Positions 17,383-26,710 of a stretch of 64,000 nt of DNA are shown piece by piece; the first letter of the stretch is position 1, and each line of letters starts with the position of its first letter. A program made the position numbers and the translations under genes. Source of the DNA: GCA-2733415 sp964635575 (GTDB lineage: Bacteria; Bacteroidota; Bacteroidia; Flavobacteriales; Flavobacteriaceae); contig CAZWNY010000001.1 of assembly GCA_964635575.1 (NCBI GenBank), positions 1 through 64,000 of the forward strand, read 5' to 3'. The notes below the pieces were generated by a model that was not told the origin of the DNA, did no database searches, and worked only from the letters and a program-made list of their open reading frames with translations.

Positions 17383-18318
17383 TTGAAAATAAGTGAACAC
17401 ATAAAAAACTTTAAATCTGATAAATCAACCGTATTAACCATAGGTGTTTTTGACGGGTTTCATATCGGGCATCAAAAAATAATATCTCGTATTGTTGAGG
17501 TTTCCGAACAAAAAAAATTAGAATCGGTAGTCTTAACTTTTTTTCCACATCCACGTATGGTATTACAAAAAAATGAAGATATTAAATTAGTACATACCAT
17601 TACTGAACGCACACAAATTTTAAAAAAAACAAAAATAAATCATTTAATTATACACCCATTTACAAAAGATTTTTCACAATTATCAGCAATTAATTTTGTA
17701 AAAGAAACATTAGTAAAACAACTAAAAATAAAACATATTATTATTGGTTATGATCATCGATTTGGAAAAAACAGATCCGCAACCATAATCGATTTAAAAA
17801 AATATGGAAAAGAGTATGGCTTTACAGTAGAAGAAATTTCATCTCAAGATATTAATGAAGTTGCCGTAAGCTCTACTAAAATAAGAAATGCTATTTTAAG
17901 AGGAAACATAAAAATTGCCAACACCTATTTAGGAACACCGTTTCAGTTAAGCGGAACAGTAGTAAGTGGAAAAAGAATTGGAAGAACCATTGATTTTCCT
18001 ACAGCAAATATAAATATTGCAGAAAGTTATAAAATAATACCCAAAAAAGGAGTTTATATAACTCAAGCAGAAATATTAGGTAAAACCGTTTTTGGAATGA
18101 TGAATATTGGAGTAAACCCTACTGTAAAAGGCTTGCAACAAACTATAGAGCTTCATTTGTTAAATTTTAAAGCAAATATTTATGATGAACACATAAATAT
18201 AACGCTATTAAAACGAATTAGAGACGAACAAAAATTTAGCTCCGTAATTGAACTAAAAAGACAATTACAGAAAGATAAAAAAACAGTAATTAAATATTTT
18301 AAAAAGGATGTTGAATAA
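17383..18318 (+). CDS. ribF: Bifunctional riboflavin kinase / FAD synthetase
   Basis: Makes FMN and FAD from riboflavin. 311 residues: N-terminal nucleotidyltransferase with GVFDGFHIGHQKII (about residues 22-35) and GYDHRFGKNRSA, and the SSTKIRN motif; C-terminal flavokinase with GKRIGRTIDFPTANI and the metal-binding TAN, plus MNIGVNPTVKG. Translation begins at TTG 17383 (KISEHIKNF), 7 bases after pth; no ATG is available before the conserved core. Translational coupling with pth is plausible. Confidence 0.95.
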   Translation: MKISEHIKNFKSDKSTVLTIGVFDGFHIGHQKIISRIVEVSEQKKLESVVLTFFPHPRMVLQKNEDIKLVHTITERTQILKKTKINHLIIHPFTKDFSQLSAINFVKETLVKQLKIKHIIIGYDHRFGKNRSATIIDLKKYGKEYGFTVEEISSQDINEVAVSSTKIRNAILRGNIKIANTYLGTPFQLSGTVVSGKRIGRTIDFPTANINIAESYKIIPKKGVYITQAEILGKTVFGMMNIGVNPTVKGLQQTIELHLLNFKANIYDEHINITLLKRIRDEQKFSSVIELKRQLQKDKKTVIKYFKKDVE

Positions 18319-18407
18319 CTTTTCTGTTTAAAAAACATTTACTTTATAGGTTATTGTATAGGGTAACTTTTGGTAAAGTTTACGTGTAATTATTAAAAAA
18401 CAGATAT

Positions 18408-19877
18408 TTATACGGAAAACCATTTTGCAACCAAGTCTTTTTCGGTTGTTGGCAGGCTTTGGTGTATATAATCGTTTTTTTTGGGTAAATATAGATATTC
18501 CTTAGCCCATTCGTTAATATTATTTGCTAATGCTTTTAAGCTGTCGCATATATATTGCAGCTCTTTATGGCTAATTGTTGGATGTACGGATAAGCGTACC
18601 CAGCCTGGTTTATTTAAATCGCAACCTTGCCTAACTTCTTCCGCAATGGAGTGCGAAAGCTCTTTATTTACGTGTAGTAAAAAATGTCCGTAAGTTCCTG
18701 CGCACGAGCATCCGCCACGAGTTTGAATGCCAAACCTATCATTTAATAATTTTACGACTAAGTTGAAATGGTAGTTTTCAAAATAGAAAGAAAAAATACT
18801 TAATCGGTTTTTAGTATTATCAGCAAGTACTTTTACACCATTTAAGTTGCATAAGGTTTCAAAAATGGTTGTATTAATTTCGTTTTCACGATTTTTAATA
18901 TTTTCGACACCCATTTTTTCTTTTAACTGAATAGCCAATGCAATTTTCATGGTTTGTAAAAAAGCAGGAGTTCCGCCATCTTCACGAGACTCAATGTCTT
19001 CTAAATAATCGTGTTCTCCCCAGGGATTGGTATAAGTTACTGTTCCGCCACCAGGATTATCAGGAACTTCGTTTTTATATAATTTTTTATGAAACACTAA
19101 AATTCCGGAAGTAGCAGGTCCACCTAAAAATTTATGTGGCGAAAAAAAGATAGCATCTAAATGCGCACCTTTTTCTTCAGGATGCATATTAATAGCTACA
19201 TAAGGAGCAGAACACGCAAAATCAACAAAACAAAACCCGTTATATTTGTGTATTATTTTAGCAATTCCATGATAATCCGTTTTTATACCTGTTACGTTAG
19301 AGGCTGCGGTTATCGATGCTATTTTAATGCTTCTATGTTTGTGTTTTTCTATGTTTTTTTCAAAAGATGCTAAACAAATTAGACCTTCTTTATTGGGAGG
19401 AATAACAACAACATCTGCAATAGTTTCCAGCCAAGAAGTTTGGTTGGAATGATGTTCCATGTGCGAAACAAAAACGATGGGTTTTAAATTTTCAGGAACG
19501 TTAGTATGTGGTTTTAGCGCATCAGGAATACGCAACCCTAAAATACGTTGTAGTTTGCAAATAACCCCTGTCATTCCAGAACCTTCTGCAATTAAAATAT
19601 CATTTTTAGATGCGTTTACGTGTTGTTTAATTATGCTTCTTGCTTTGTGGTAAGAAAGTGTCATTACAGCACCTGTTGTTGAGGTTTCGGTATGTGTGTT
19701 GGCAACAAATGCACCTATTTGATTGCTTATTTTGTCTTCAATAGGTTGGTATAAACGTCCGCTTGCTGTCCAATCAGTGTATATAATTTTTTTACGACCA
19801 TAAGGTGTCGTAAACTGTTGGTTTATACCAATGATATTTTTACGAAACGGAGTAAAATGCTTTTCTAAAGTTGACAT
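18408..19877 (-). CDS. Class V aminotransferase-fold PLP enzyme (cysteine desulfurase-like)
   Basis: 489-residue PLP enzyme of fold type I. Visible: TDWTASGRLYQPIE near the N-terminus, the His-rich VFVSHMEHHSNQTSW, the PLP-binding SFVDFACSAPY region, the Schiff-base lysine in FFSPHKFLGGPATSG and a C-terminal QTRGGCSCAGTYGHFLL where cysteine desulfurases carry their catalytic Cys. It is about 80 residues longer than SufS and has LEDIESREDGGTPAFLQTMK, a feature of a less-studied subgroup. Substrate unknown: cysteine, selenocysteine or another amino acid. It starts 24 bases after glmM on the same strand. No Suf or Isc scaffold genes are nearby. Confidence 0.85.
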   Translation of the reverse strand: MSTLEKHFTPFRKNIIGINQQFTTPYGRKKIIYTDWTASGRLYQPIEDKISNQIGAFVANTHTETSTTGAVMTLSYHKARSIIKQHVNASKNDILIAEGSGMTGVICKLQRILGLRIPDALKPHTNVPENLKPIVFVSHMEHHSNQTSWLETIADVVVIPPNKEGLICLASFEKNIEKHKHRSIKIASITAASNVTGIKTDYHGIAKIIHKYNGFCFVDFACSAPYVAINMHPEEKGAHLDAIFFSPHKFLGGPATSGILVFHKKLYKNEVPDNPGGGTVTYTNPWGEHDYLEDIESREDGGTPAFLQTMKIALAIQLKEKMGVENIKNRENEINTTIFETLCNLNGVKVLADNTKNRLSIFSFYFENYHFNLVVKLLNDRFGIQTRGGCSCAGTYGHFLLHVNKELSHSIAEEVRQGCDLNKPGWVRLSVHPTISHKELQYICDSLKALANNINEWAKEYLYLPKKNDYIHQSLPTTEKDLVAKWFSV

Positions 19878-19901
19878 AGTTTTTTGTTTTTAGAGTTTTT
19901 T

Positions 19902-21290
19902 TTAGATGCCTGCAATTTCTTTTATTTCAGTTATTATTTTTTGAGCTAAATTATCAGCAATTTTTTGAGTTTTTGCTTCGGTGTAAATCCTGATAATCGG
20001 TTCGGTATTACTCTTGCGTAAATGCACCCAGTTTTCTTTAAAATCTATTTTCACGCCATCAATAGTAATTATGTTTTCGTGCGCGTATTTAACGGTCATT
20101 TGTTTTAAAATTTCATCCACATTTAAAGTTGGTGTTAATGCAATTTTATTTTTGCTCATAAAATAACTTGGGTACGAATCCCTTAAATCTCTTACGGTTA
20201 CTTGTTTTTCTGCTAAATGTGTTAAAAATAAGGCCACACCAACAAGTGAATCTCTTCCGTAATGCGATTCTGGATAAATAATACCGCCATTGCCTTCACC
20301 ACCAATAATGGCATTATTTTTTTTCATGAGTTTAACTACATGTACTTCTCCAACCGCAGATGCTTCATGAGTACCGCCATGTTTTTCCGTAATATCACGC
20401 AATGCTCTTGAAGACGACATATTTGAAACGGTGTTTCCAGGTGTTTTTCCTAACACATAATCAGCACAGGCAACTAAAGTGTATTCTTCCCCAAACATTT
20501 CGCCATCATTACAAATAAACGCAAGTCTATCTACATCTGGGTCAACTACAACTCCTAAATCGGCATTTTCTTTAACTACTAATTCCGATATATCAGTTAA
20601 ATGTTCTTTTAAAGGTTCTGGGTTGTGAGGAAATTCTCCGTTTGGAGTGCAATATAATTTCACGCAATCGACACCTAAACGCTCTAATAGCAAGGGTATT
20701 GCGATTCCTCCAGTGGAATTTACTCCATCAACAACAACTTTAAATTTTGCTTTTTTAATAGCATTTACATCTACCAAGTCTAATGATAAAACTTCATCAA
20801 TATGAATATCAATATAAGCGTCGTTTACGGTTATTTTTCCTAAATCATCTATTTCTGCGAAATTAAAATCTTCATTTTCTGCAATTTTTAATATTTTTTT
20901 TCCTTCAATAGCATTTAAAAACTCCCCTTTATTGTTTAATAGTTTTAAGGCATTCCATTGTTTTGGATTGTGAGATGCCGTTAAAATAATACCGCCATCA
21001 GCATGCTCTAAAGGAACTGCTATCTCTACGGTTGGAGTTGTCGATAAACCTAAATCAACCACGTCAATACCTAAGCCAATTAAAGTGTTCATCACTAATT
21101 CTTGAACCATATTTCCTGAAATACGAGCATCTCTGCCAACTACAACCTTGTAGTTTTCTTTGTTTCTATCGTTTTTTAACCAAGTTCCATAAGCGGCTGC
21201 AAATTTCACGGTATCAAGTGGAGTTAAGTTTTCACCTACTTTTCCGCCAATTGTTCCTCTAATTCCTGAAATTGATTTTATTAATGTCAT
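19902..21290 (-). CDS. glmM: Phosphoglucosamine mutase
   Basis: Interconverts glucosamine-6-phosphate and glucosamine-1-phosphate for UDP-GlcNAc, peptidoglycan and LPS. 462 residues: SGIRGTIGG at the N-terminus, the phosphoserine in ILTASHNPKQWN (Ser106), the Mg-binding loop DPDVDRLAF, the substrate loop GGEGNGGIIYPE and the C-terminal phosphate-binding RKSNTEPIIRIYTEA. Other alpha-D-phosphohexomutases share these motifs; GlmM is preferred from length and loop sequence. Followed 24 bases later by the PLP enzyme. Confidence 0.9.
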   Translation of the reverse strand: MTLIKSISGIRGTIGGKVGENLTPLDTVKFAAAYGTWLKNDRNKENYKVVVGRDARISGNMVQELVMNTLIGLGIDVVDLGLSTTPTVEIAVPLEHADGGIILTASHNPKQWNALKLLNNKGEFLNAIEGKKILKIAENEDFNFAEIDDLGKITVNDAYIDIHIDEVLSLDLVDVNAIKKAKFKVVVDGVNSTGGIAIPLLLERLGVDCVKLYCTPNGEFPHNPEPLKEHLTDISELVVKENADLGVVVDPDVDRLAFICNDGEMFGEEYTLVACADYVLGKTPGNTVSNMSSSRALRDITEKHGGTHEASAVGEVHVVKLMKKNNAIIGGEGNGGIIYPESHYGRDSLVGVALFLTHLAEKQVTVRDLRDSYPSYFMSKNKIALTPTLNVDEILKQMTVKYAHENIITIDGVKIDFKENWVHLRKSNTEPIIRIYTEAKTQKIADNLAQKIITEIKEIAGI

Positions 21291-21316
21291 TATTATGTTT
21301 TCTATTAAATTTTAAA

Positions 21317-21324
21317 CAAATATA
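21317..21324 (-). promoter_or_regulatory. -7 element of glmM
   Basis: TATATTTG on the minus strand, 26 bases before the glmM ATG, matches TAnnTTTG exactly. A convincing -33 TTG at the right spacing was not found. Confidence 0.55.
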
Positions 21325-21372
21325 ACATACTCATTGCTATTTTGCTACGGAATGATTTTGTATTTTCGACAA

Positions 21373-21972
21373 ATGAATTTTTTAGCACATATTTATTTGT
21401 CAGGAGATGATGATTTGTTAACTATCGGTAATTTTATTGCAGATGGTATTCGAGGTAATAAATATAAACATTTGCCTAAAGGTATTCAAAACGGTATCCT
21501 TTTACATCGACAAATTGATACCTTTACGGACAGTCATCTAATTGTAAAACAAAGTAAAAAACGGTTGCATAAAAAATACGGACATTATTCTGGGGTAATT
21601 GTAGATATTTTATATGATCATTTTTTAGCTAAAAACTGGGAAGCGTATTCCGATGTGCCTTTAGCTATTTATGTAGCAAATTTTTATAAGTTATTAGGCG
21701 ATAATTTTAATATTTTACCCATTAGCATACAAAAAATGTATCCATTTATGATTGCCGATAATTGGTTACTTAGTTATGCCGAAATTAACGGAATAGCAAG
21801 GGTTTTGGAAGGAGTGAATGCACGAACTAAAAATCGAAGTAAAATGAACTTAGCAGTTGCTGAGTTGCAAGAATTTTATGCCGATTTTGAACAAGAATTT
21901 ACGTTTTTTTTTGAAGACTTAAGAGTGTTTTCTAAAACACATATTAAAAACATCAAATACTTGTTGAAATAA
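21373..21972 (+). CDS. acpH: Acyl-carrier-protein phosphodiesterase family protein (DUF479)
   Basis: 199 residues of the AcpH family, which removes the phosphopantetheine arm from holo-ACP. The start MNFLAHIYLSGDDDLLTIGNF is at the ATG 21373; the longer frame adds 13 non-conserved residues. Conserved features: GNFIADGIRG, HRQIDTFTDSH (metal-binding His/Asp), YGHYSGVIVDILYDHFLAKNW and MIADNWLLSYAEINGI. A weak promoter (TTG 21342-21344, TATTTTCG 21361-21368) ends only 4 bases before the ATG. Divergent from glmM. Confidence 0.85.
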   Translation: MNFLAHIYLSGDDDLLTIGNFIADGIRGNKYKHLPKGIQNGILLHRQIDTFTDSHLIVKQSKKRLHKKYGHYSGVIVDILYDHFLAKNWEAYSDVPLAIYVANFYKLLGDNFNILPISIQKMYPFMIADNWLLSYAEINGIARVLEGVNARTKNRSKMNLAVAELQEFYADFEQEFTFFFEDLRVFSKTHIKNIKYLLK

Positions 21973-22046
21973 AACTAATAGACTATAATATTTATTTAAG
22001 AAACACCTATATTTACATAATTATATTCACCTAAAAAAATTGACAA

Positions 22047-22889
22047 ATGAATTTAAAAAAAATAACAGCTACATTATTATTGGTTATAGTTATAGCGTCT
22101 TGTAAAACAAATCCGTTTACAGGAAAAAAAATGATAAACGTGTTTAGTAATGCGAAGTTGTTTCCAATGGCGCTTCAGGAGTATAACCAGTTTTTAGGAG
22201 AAAATAAAGTAATTAAAAACACTCCAGATGCTGAAATGATTACACGTGTTGGCGAACGTATTAAAATAGCAGCAACACGTTGGTTAAATGCTAATGGTTA
22301 TGAAGGGTATTTAGCTGATTATAAATGGGAATATAACTTAGTAGATGATAGTGCTGTAAATGCTTGGGTTATGCCAGGAGGAAAAATTGTATTTTATACA
22401 GGTATTTTGCCAGTTGCAGAAAATGAAACTGCAATTGCAGCTATTATGGGACATGAAGTAGCGCATGCATTAGCAGATCATGGAGGTCAGCGTATGACAG
22501 CAGGTATGGTGCAACAGGCAGCTGCAGTAGGAGTAATGGTGGCTACGGGTAATAAAAGCCAACAAGAACAACAATTATGGATGCAAGCATACGGAACCGG
22601 ATCTCAAGTGTTAGCAATGTTGCCTTTTAGTAGAAATCATGAAACTGAAGCAGATAGGATAGGAATAGTTTTAATGGCAATTGCAGGTTATAATCCAGAT
22701 GAAGCCTCAAAATTATGGGAACGAATGAAATCAAAATCTGGAGGTAATTCGCCGCCAGAAATTCTAAGTACACATCCGTCTAGTGATCGTAGAGTAGCTA
22801 ATTTAAGAGAATTAGCTCCTTTTGCTAAAGCAGAAGCTAAAAAATTTGGTGTTACTACGTTTAGAGAAATTGGCAGAAAATTAAACTAA
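22047..22889 (+). CDS. M48-family zinc metalloprotease, lipoprotein
   Basis: Periplasmic or outer-membrane-anchored protease of the LoiP/BepA-like M48 family, probably for envelope quality control. 280 residues: lipoprotein signal MNLKKITATLLLVIVIASC with lipidated Cys at residue 19, the zinc motif HEVAH in AIMGHEVAHALADHGG, and the third ligand Glu in RNHETEADRIG. The C-terminus has THPSSDRRVANL, found across the family. There are no TPR repeats, so it is the short LoiP/YcaL-like form rather than BepA. A strong terminator follows. Confidence 0.93.
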   Translation: MNLKKITATLLLVIVIASCKTNPFTGKKMINVFSNAKLFPMALQEYNQFLGENKVIKNTPDAEMITRVGERIKIAATRWLNANGYEGYLADYKWEYNLVDDSAVNAWVMPGGKIVFYTGILPVAENETAIAAIMGHEVAHALADHGGQRMTAGMVQQAAAVGVMVATGNKSQQEQQLWMQAYGTGSQVLAMLPFSRNHETEADRIGIVLMAIAGYNPDEASKLWERMKSKSGGNSPPEILSTHPSSDRRVANLRELAPFAKAEAKKFGVTTFREIGRKLN

Positions 22890-22909
22890 ATTAATAATAA
22901 AATATGTTA

Positions 22910-22940
22910 AGCTGCTCAATTATTTAATGAGCAGCTTTTT
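22910..22940 (+). terminator. Intrinsic terminator after the M48 protease gene
   Basis: 9-bp GC-containing stem AGCTGCTCA with its complement, 9-base A/T loop, followed by TTTTATTTT. Confidence 0.88.
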
Positions 22941-22956
22941 ATTTTAATACCTCAAA

Positions 22957-24249
22957 ATGAATTTTAAAAAAGGAGATAAAAAAGTGCTAAATGCTTGGGC
23001 TTTTTATGATTGGGCAAACTCAGTATATAGTTTAACAATTGTTTCGGCAGTATTTCCATTGTTTATAGGGGCTTATTTAGATGCTCAAAAAATTGATAAA
23101 TTAACGGTTTTGGGTGTTCAAATGTCACATACAGCCTTAATTACCTATGTAACTGCTTTAGGGTTTTTAATAGTAGCTATATTATCGCCAATATTATCTG
23201 GAATTGCTGATTATAAGGGAAACAAAAAAACGTTTATGCGTTTTTTTTGTTATTTAGGGTCAATATCCTGTGTGTTATTGTATTTTTTTTCTATAAAGTA
23301 CATCTACTTAAGTCTGTTAATATATATGTTAGCATTAATTGGTTTTTGGGGAAGTTTAGTGTTTTATAATTCCTATTTACCAGATATTGCATATAAAAAT
23401 CAACAAGACAATATTAGTGCAAAAGGATTTTCAATGGGATACATTGGTAGTGTATTATTATTGCTTATTAATTTAGCAATGATACTATTGGTAGCAGATG
23501 AAAATAAATTAGAAATGATGCGTTACTCTTTTGTATTAGTAGGTTTTTGGTGGTTTGGTTTTAGTCATTATACCTATGAATATTTGCCAAACTTTAGAAA
23601 TGATAAAAAAATAACCAAAAATATTATTTTTAACGGATTCAAAGAATTAAAATCCGTTTGGAAAGCGCTAAATACTCAATTACAATTAAAACGATATTTA
23701 ATCGCTTTTTTTGTGTATAGTATGGCGGTACAAACAGTAATGTTAGTAGCCTCATTTTTTGGAGAAAAAGAAATAGCTTGGGAAATTAACGGAATTAACA
23801 AAACAATAGGATTAATTATAAGTATTTTAATCATTCAATTAATAGCAATTTTAGGAGCATTTTTAACCGTCAAACTATCTTTAAAAATAGGGAATATAAA
23901 AGCATTAATTATCATAAATTGTATTTGGGTAGTTGTATGTGTGTTTGCTTATTTTGTAACCACCCCAAAACATTTTTTTATAACAGCAGCAGCAGTAGGG
24001 CTAGTTATGGGAGGAATACAATCATTATCACGATCAACCTATTCTAAATTATTGCCACAAACAGAAGATACTACGTCTTATTTTAGCTTTTATGATGTAG
24101 CCGAAAAAATAGGTATTGTAATTGGTATGGGTGTTTTTGCATCAGTAGAAGTAATAACAGGCTCTATGCGTAGTGCTATTCTTTTTTTAGTGTTATTCTT
24201 TTTAGTAGGGTTGGTACTTCTTGCTCAAGTTCCTAAAAAAATCGAATAA
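22957..24249 (+). CDS. MFS transporter, UMF1/Atg22-like
   Basis: 430 residues with about twelve hydrophobic helices. The N-terminal LNAWAFYDWANSVYSLTI is the signature of the UMF1 (vacuole effluxer Atg22-like) branch; YNSYLPDIA and GFSMGYIGS in the first half and GGIQSLSRSTYSKLLP in the second half also fit. Inner-membrane carrier; substrate unknown. Only 17 bases lie between the upstream terminator and the ATG, so its promoter must overlap the protease end or readthrough is used. Confidence 0.88.
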   Translation: MNFKKGDKKVLNAWAFYDWANSVYSLTIVSAVFPLFIGAYLDAQKIDKLTVLGVQMSHTALITYVTALGFLIVAILSPILSGIADYKGNKKTFMRFFCYLGSISCVLLYFFSIKYIYLSLLIYMLALIGFWGSLVFYNSYLPDIAYKNQQDNISAKGFSMGYIGSVLLLLINLAMILLVADENKLEMMRYSFVLVGFWWFGFSHYTYEYLPNFRNDKKITKNIIFNGFKELKSVWKALNTQLQLKRYLIAFFVYSMAVQTVMLVASFFGEKEIAWEINGINKTIGLIISILIIQLIAILGAFLTVKLSLKIGNIKALIIINCIWVVVCVFAYFVTTPKHFFITAAAVGLVMGGIQSLSRSTYSKLLPQTEDTTSYFSFYDVAEKIGIVIGMGVFASVEVITGSMRSAILFLVLFFLVGLVLLAQVPKKIE

Positions 24250-24290
24250 TTTTTGTTATGTTTGTGCTATTGTATAAAACAAATAAAATT

Positions 24291-24785
24291 ATGAAGATTA
24301 AATTATCGTTTTTTATCGTCCTTTTAGCCGTTTTTCCCTTTACTTCTTGTGAAAATGAACCCTTAACAGGGACGTTTGTAGATGAAATAGGATTGCCGAC
24401 AGGTACAGGAGGAGATTCCTTTTTTGTTAACATAGATGGAGTAGAATTTGTTGAAGATGTTATAACTATAATTACTGTAGATAACGGAGCCATAGAATAC
24501 ATTAGTATCGTAGGGTCTAAAACAGGAGGAGAGCAAATAGGGTTTAGTATACCAGTTTCTCATGCCGTTGGAACTTATAATTTTACAGAATTTTTAGAAG
24601 CTACATCTGTCAGTGGCACCTACGTTGTAACTGGATCTGCTCGGCCAGCCTTCCCAGGTACATTAACAATTACTGAAAAAACATCAACCTTTATAGCAGG
24701 AACTTTTATGTTTACAGCAGCACCATTTACAGGAACAGGAGCGACTTATGAAATGACAGAAGGTTCATTTAGCGTTAATTATTAA
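24291..24785 (+). CDS. Putative lipoprotein, DUF6252-like
   Basis: 164 residues from ATG 24291 (the frame's first Met, 11 codons upstream, lacks a signal). MKIKLSFFIVLLAVFPFTSC is a lipoprotein signal with Cys at residue 20. The mature part has Gly/Thr-rich beta strands (GGDSFFVNIDGVEFVEDV, GEQIGFSIPVSHAVGTYNF) and ends in GTFMFTAAPFTG...EMTEGSFSVNY. The endings and the FVNIDGxxF strand resemble small Bacteroidota lipoproteins filed under DUF6252; I am not certain of the name. The next gene shares the same C-terminal pattern, so they form a paralogous pair. TATGTTTG at 24257-24264 is a plausible -7 element. Confidence 0.75.
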   Translation: MKIKLSFFIVLLAVFPFTSCENEPLTGTFVDEIGLPTGTGGDSFFVNIDGVEFVEDVITIITVDNGAIEYISIVGSKTGGEQIGFSIPVSHAVGTYNFTEFLEATSVSGTYVVTGSARPAFPGTLTITEKTSTFIAGTFMFTAAPFTGTGATYEMTEGSFSVNY

Positions 24786-24797
24786 ATTTAAATTATT

Positions 24798-26174
24798 ATG
24801 AAAAATATTAAAATAATTTCAAAACTATTTTTAGCAACACTTATGTTTTTTGCTTGTATTGCTGAAGAACCTGGGGAACTAGATCCATCATTGCACAATC
24901 CAGATATTATAATTCCTCCAATTTCCGCAGGAGTATTGTCGGCAAAAATAGATGGCACAGATTTTATATCAGACTTTACAACAGCAGTAGTAGACAACTC
25001 AATGATTACCATACAAGGTAAAGTAGGGTCAAGTATTGTGTCACTTCGCTTTCCAGAAAATATAACAGCAATTGGAGGAGGAACACTTTACCCATTAGAA
25101 GGTAATGCAACACCATATTCTGCAAATTATAATACCGCTATAAATGTATTATCAACATCAACAACAGAATCACCGATGCAATTAGAGTTTGATGGACAAA
25201 ACTGGAGTTCAGATAACGAAGTGTTTTCAATACTAAGTGGAGTTTCTGATTTAAAAGGAATTACAGGAGCAGCAGGAGAATCGGTACATATTGTATTAGA
25301 AACAGACGTTACGGGATTATATGCATTTGGACCAATAACAACAGGTTCAACAACAATACATACTATTAATTATAGAGAGCCAGGAGCAGGAGCTCTAGTT
25401 TGGAACGCAGATACAATAGACGTAAACGGAAATATGGATTTAAACGTAGATGCTGTAAATAAACTAGTTTCAGGAACTTTTAGTTTTGATGGAATTAAAA
25501 CAAATATAATAGGTACAGCACCAAGTTACGGAACTATAGATACTGACGGTGATGGAGTAGTAGATTTAAAAGAAAATGAATTAAGTACGGATGTAGCAGA
25601 TGCAAATGATCCGATCCAAACAGAAGGATATACAGGTTATAATGCAACAAATATGGTTTGGATGGCAGCTGACGGAGACTTTGATGGAGTTAATAATGGA
25701 GATGAGTTATAAGCACCATAAGATCATTATGAAACAAATGTAGATGCAGAACGACACTATTTTGTTGAAAACGTAGATGGGACAGATGTAGCAGATTCAT
25801 GTAGCCCGATGCAAAATGAATTTTACACAGCTTATAATGGAATTAATGCCACTTGGATGGTAGCTGATTGTGATGTTGATGGAATTAATAACGGAGATGA
25901 ATTAGCGGGTCCTGACGGTGATTTAGCAACACCAGGAGATGCGACAAACCCGTATTTTGTAGAATTTGAAATAAAACCATTTACAAACGGAAGATTTACA
26001 AATGTTACATTTAATGATGGTGGAACACCTATTTTATGGGGGTTAAATATTATAACGCATGACACATCAGCAAGAACAATAAGCGGAACATATAGTTTTG
26101 TGTCTAACTCAATAGGAGAAACTCCAATACGGTCTTACGTAATAACAGAAGGTGAATTTGATGTTGCTTACTAA
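24798..26174 (+). pseudogene. Lipoprotein with thrombospondin-type-3-like calcium repeats, interrupted by two in-frame stops
   Basis: One frame runs from MKNIKIISKLFLATLMFFAC (lipoprotein signal, Cys at residue 20) to ITEGEFDVAY but carries TAA codons at 25710-25712 and 25719-25721. Before the stops: strands like those of the previous lipoprotein, then Asp-rich repeats (IDTDGDGVVDLKENEL, MAADGDFDGVNNGDEL). After them, in the same frame, another repeat (VADCDVDGINNGDELAGPDG) and the terminal domain SGTYSFVSN...YVITEGEFDVAY. Comparing the two NGDEL segments, a sense version of the same length (DELAGPDGD) can be imagined at the stop site. Either a recently broken gene, an assembly error, or two separate products (24798-25712 and 25809-26174). 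Confidence 0.75.
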
Positions 26175-26204
26175 TAAATAAATATAAAATTTTGAATACA
26201 ACTC

Positions 26205-26243
26205 AAAACAGCGATAGTAATTAAAGTTACTATCGCTGTTTTT
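26205..26243 (+). terminator. Strong terminator after the split lipoprotein gene
   Basis: 13-bp stem ACAGCGATAGTAA with its complement, 6-base loop, then seven T on the plus strand. It also lies just downstream of tRNA-Leu on the minus strand and could end that transcript. Confidence 0.9.
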
Positions 26244-26246
26244 TTG

Positions 26247-26331
26247 TACGCACGAGAAGATTCGAACTTCCACATTCTAAACGAATACCAGCCCCTCAAG
26301 CTGGCGCGTCTACCAATTCCGCCACGTGCGC
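26247..26331 (-). tRNA. tRNA-Leu, anticodon GAG
   Basis: 85-nt class II tRNA. Acceptor GCGCACG pairs with CGTGCGT (first pair G-U), the D-arm has GGTAGACGCG, the anticodon loop reads TTGAGGG, a long variable arm follows, and the T-arm is GTTCGAATC. Discriminator A; CCA is not encoded. It is 63 bases downstream of tRNA-Lys on the same strand, though a hairpin lies between them. Confidence 0.93.
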
Positions 26332-26366
26332 TTTTATATATTGAAAATTAAGTACAATACAAATAA

Positions 26367-26395
26367 AAAAAGTTAAGCAATAAGCTTAACTTTTT
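26367..26395 (-). terminator. Hairpin after tRNA-Lys
   Basis: 12-bp A/T-rich stem (AAAAAGTTAAGC with its complement, 5-base loop) followed on the minus strand by a T-run. Its upper edge touches the encoded CCA of tRNA-Lys. If efficient, tRNA-Leu would need its own promoter. Confidence 0.75.
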
Positions 26396-26470
26396 GGTGA
26401 TCTGGCTGGGGCTCGAACCCAGGACCCTCTCCTTAAAAGGGAGATGCTCTACCAACTGAGCTACCAGATC
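26395..26470 (-). tRNA. tRNA-Lys, anticodon UUU, with encoded CCA
   Basis: 76 nt. Acceptor GATCTGG pairs with CCAGATC, D-arm TAGCTCAGTTGGTAGAGCA, anticodon loop CTTTTAA, T-arm GGTTCGAGCC, discriminator A and a genomic CCA. Confidence 0.95.
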
Positions 26471-26499
26471 GTGTGAAATTAATTACGTGATTGCGGGTG

Positions 26500-26529
26500 C
26501 AAATATAAAACGATTAATTAATATTTCAA
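26500..26529 (-). promoter_or_regulatory. Promoter of the tRNA-Lys (and tRNA-Leu) unit
   Basis: On the minus strand TTG (26527-26529) and TATATTTG (26500-26507) with a 19-base spacer; the tRNA 5' end is 30 bases downstream of the -7 element. Confidence 0.75.
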
Positions 26530-26693
26530 GTTTTTTTCATTCTTTTTTTACAATTTTTTTTTATTGTTATTCGATTAAAAAAAGTATCAATAGATTGATG
26601 TTTATTTATGCAGTTTAATTTAGAAATGTATTTGTAAAATCAGTGCTTTAAAAAATAAATTCATTAAAATTCCCAAATCCTAAATGTGTTGAG

Positions 26694-26701
26694 TATATTT
26701 G
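26694..26701 (+). promoter_or_regulatory. -7 element directly before queE
   Basis: TATATTTG ends 9 bases before the queE ATG. Transcription would start within a few bases of the start codon, giving a nearly leaderless mRNA. Confidence 0.6.
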
Positions 26702-26710
26702 CTTTATTAT

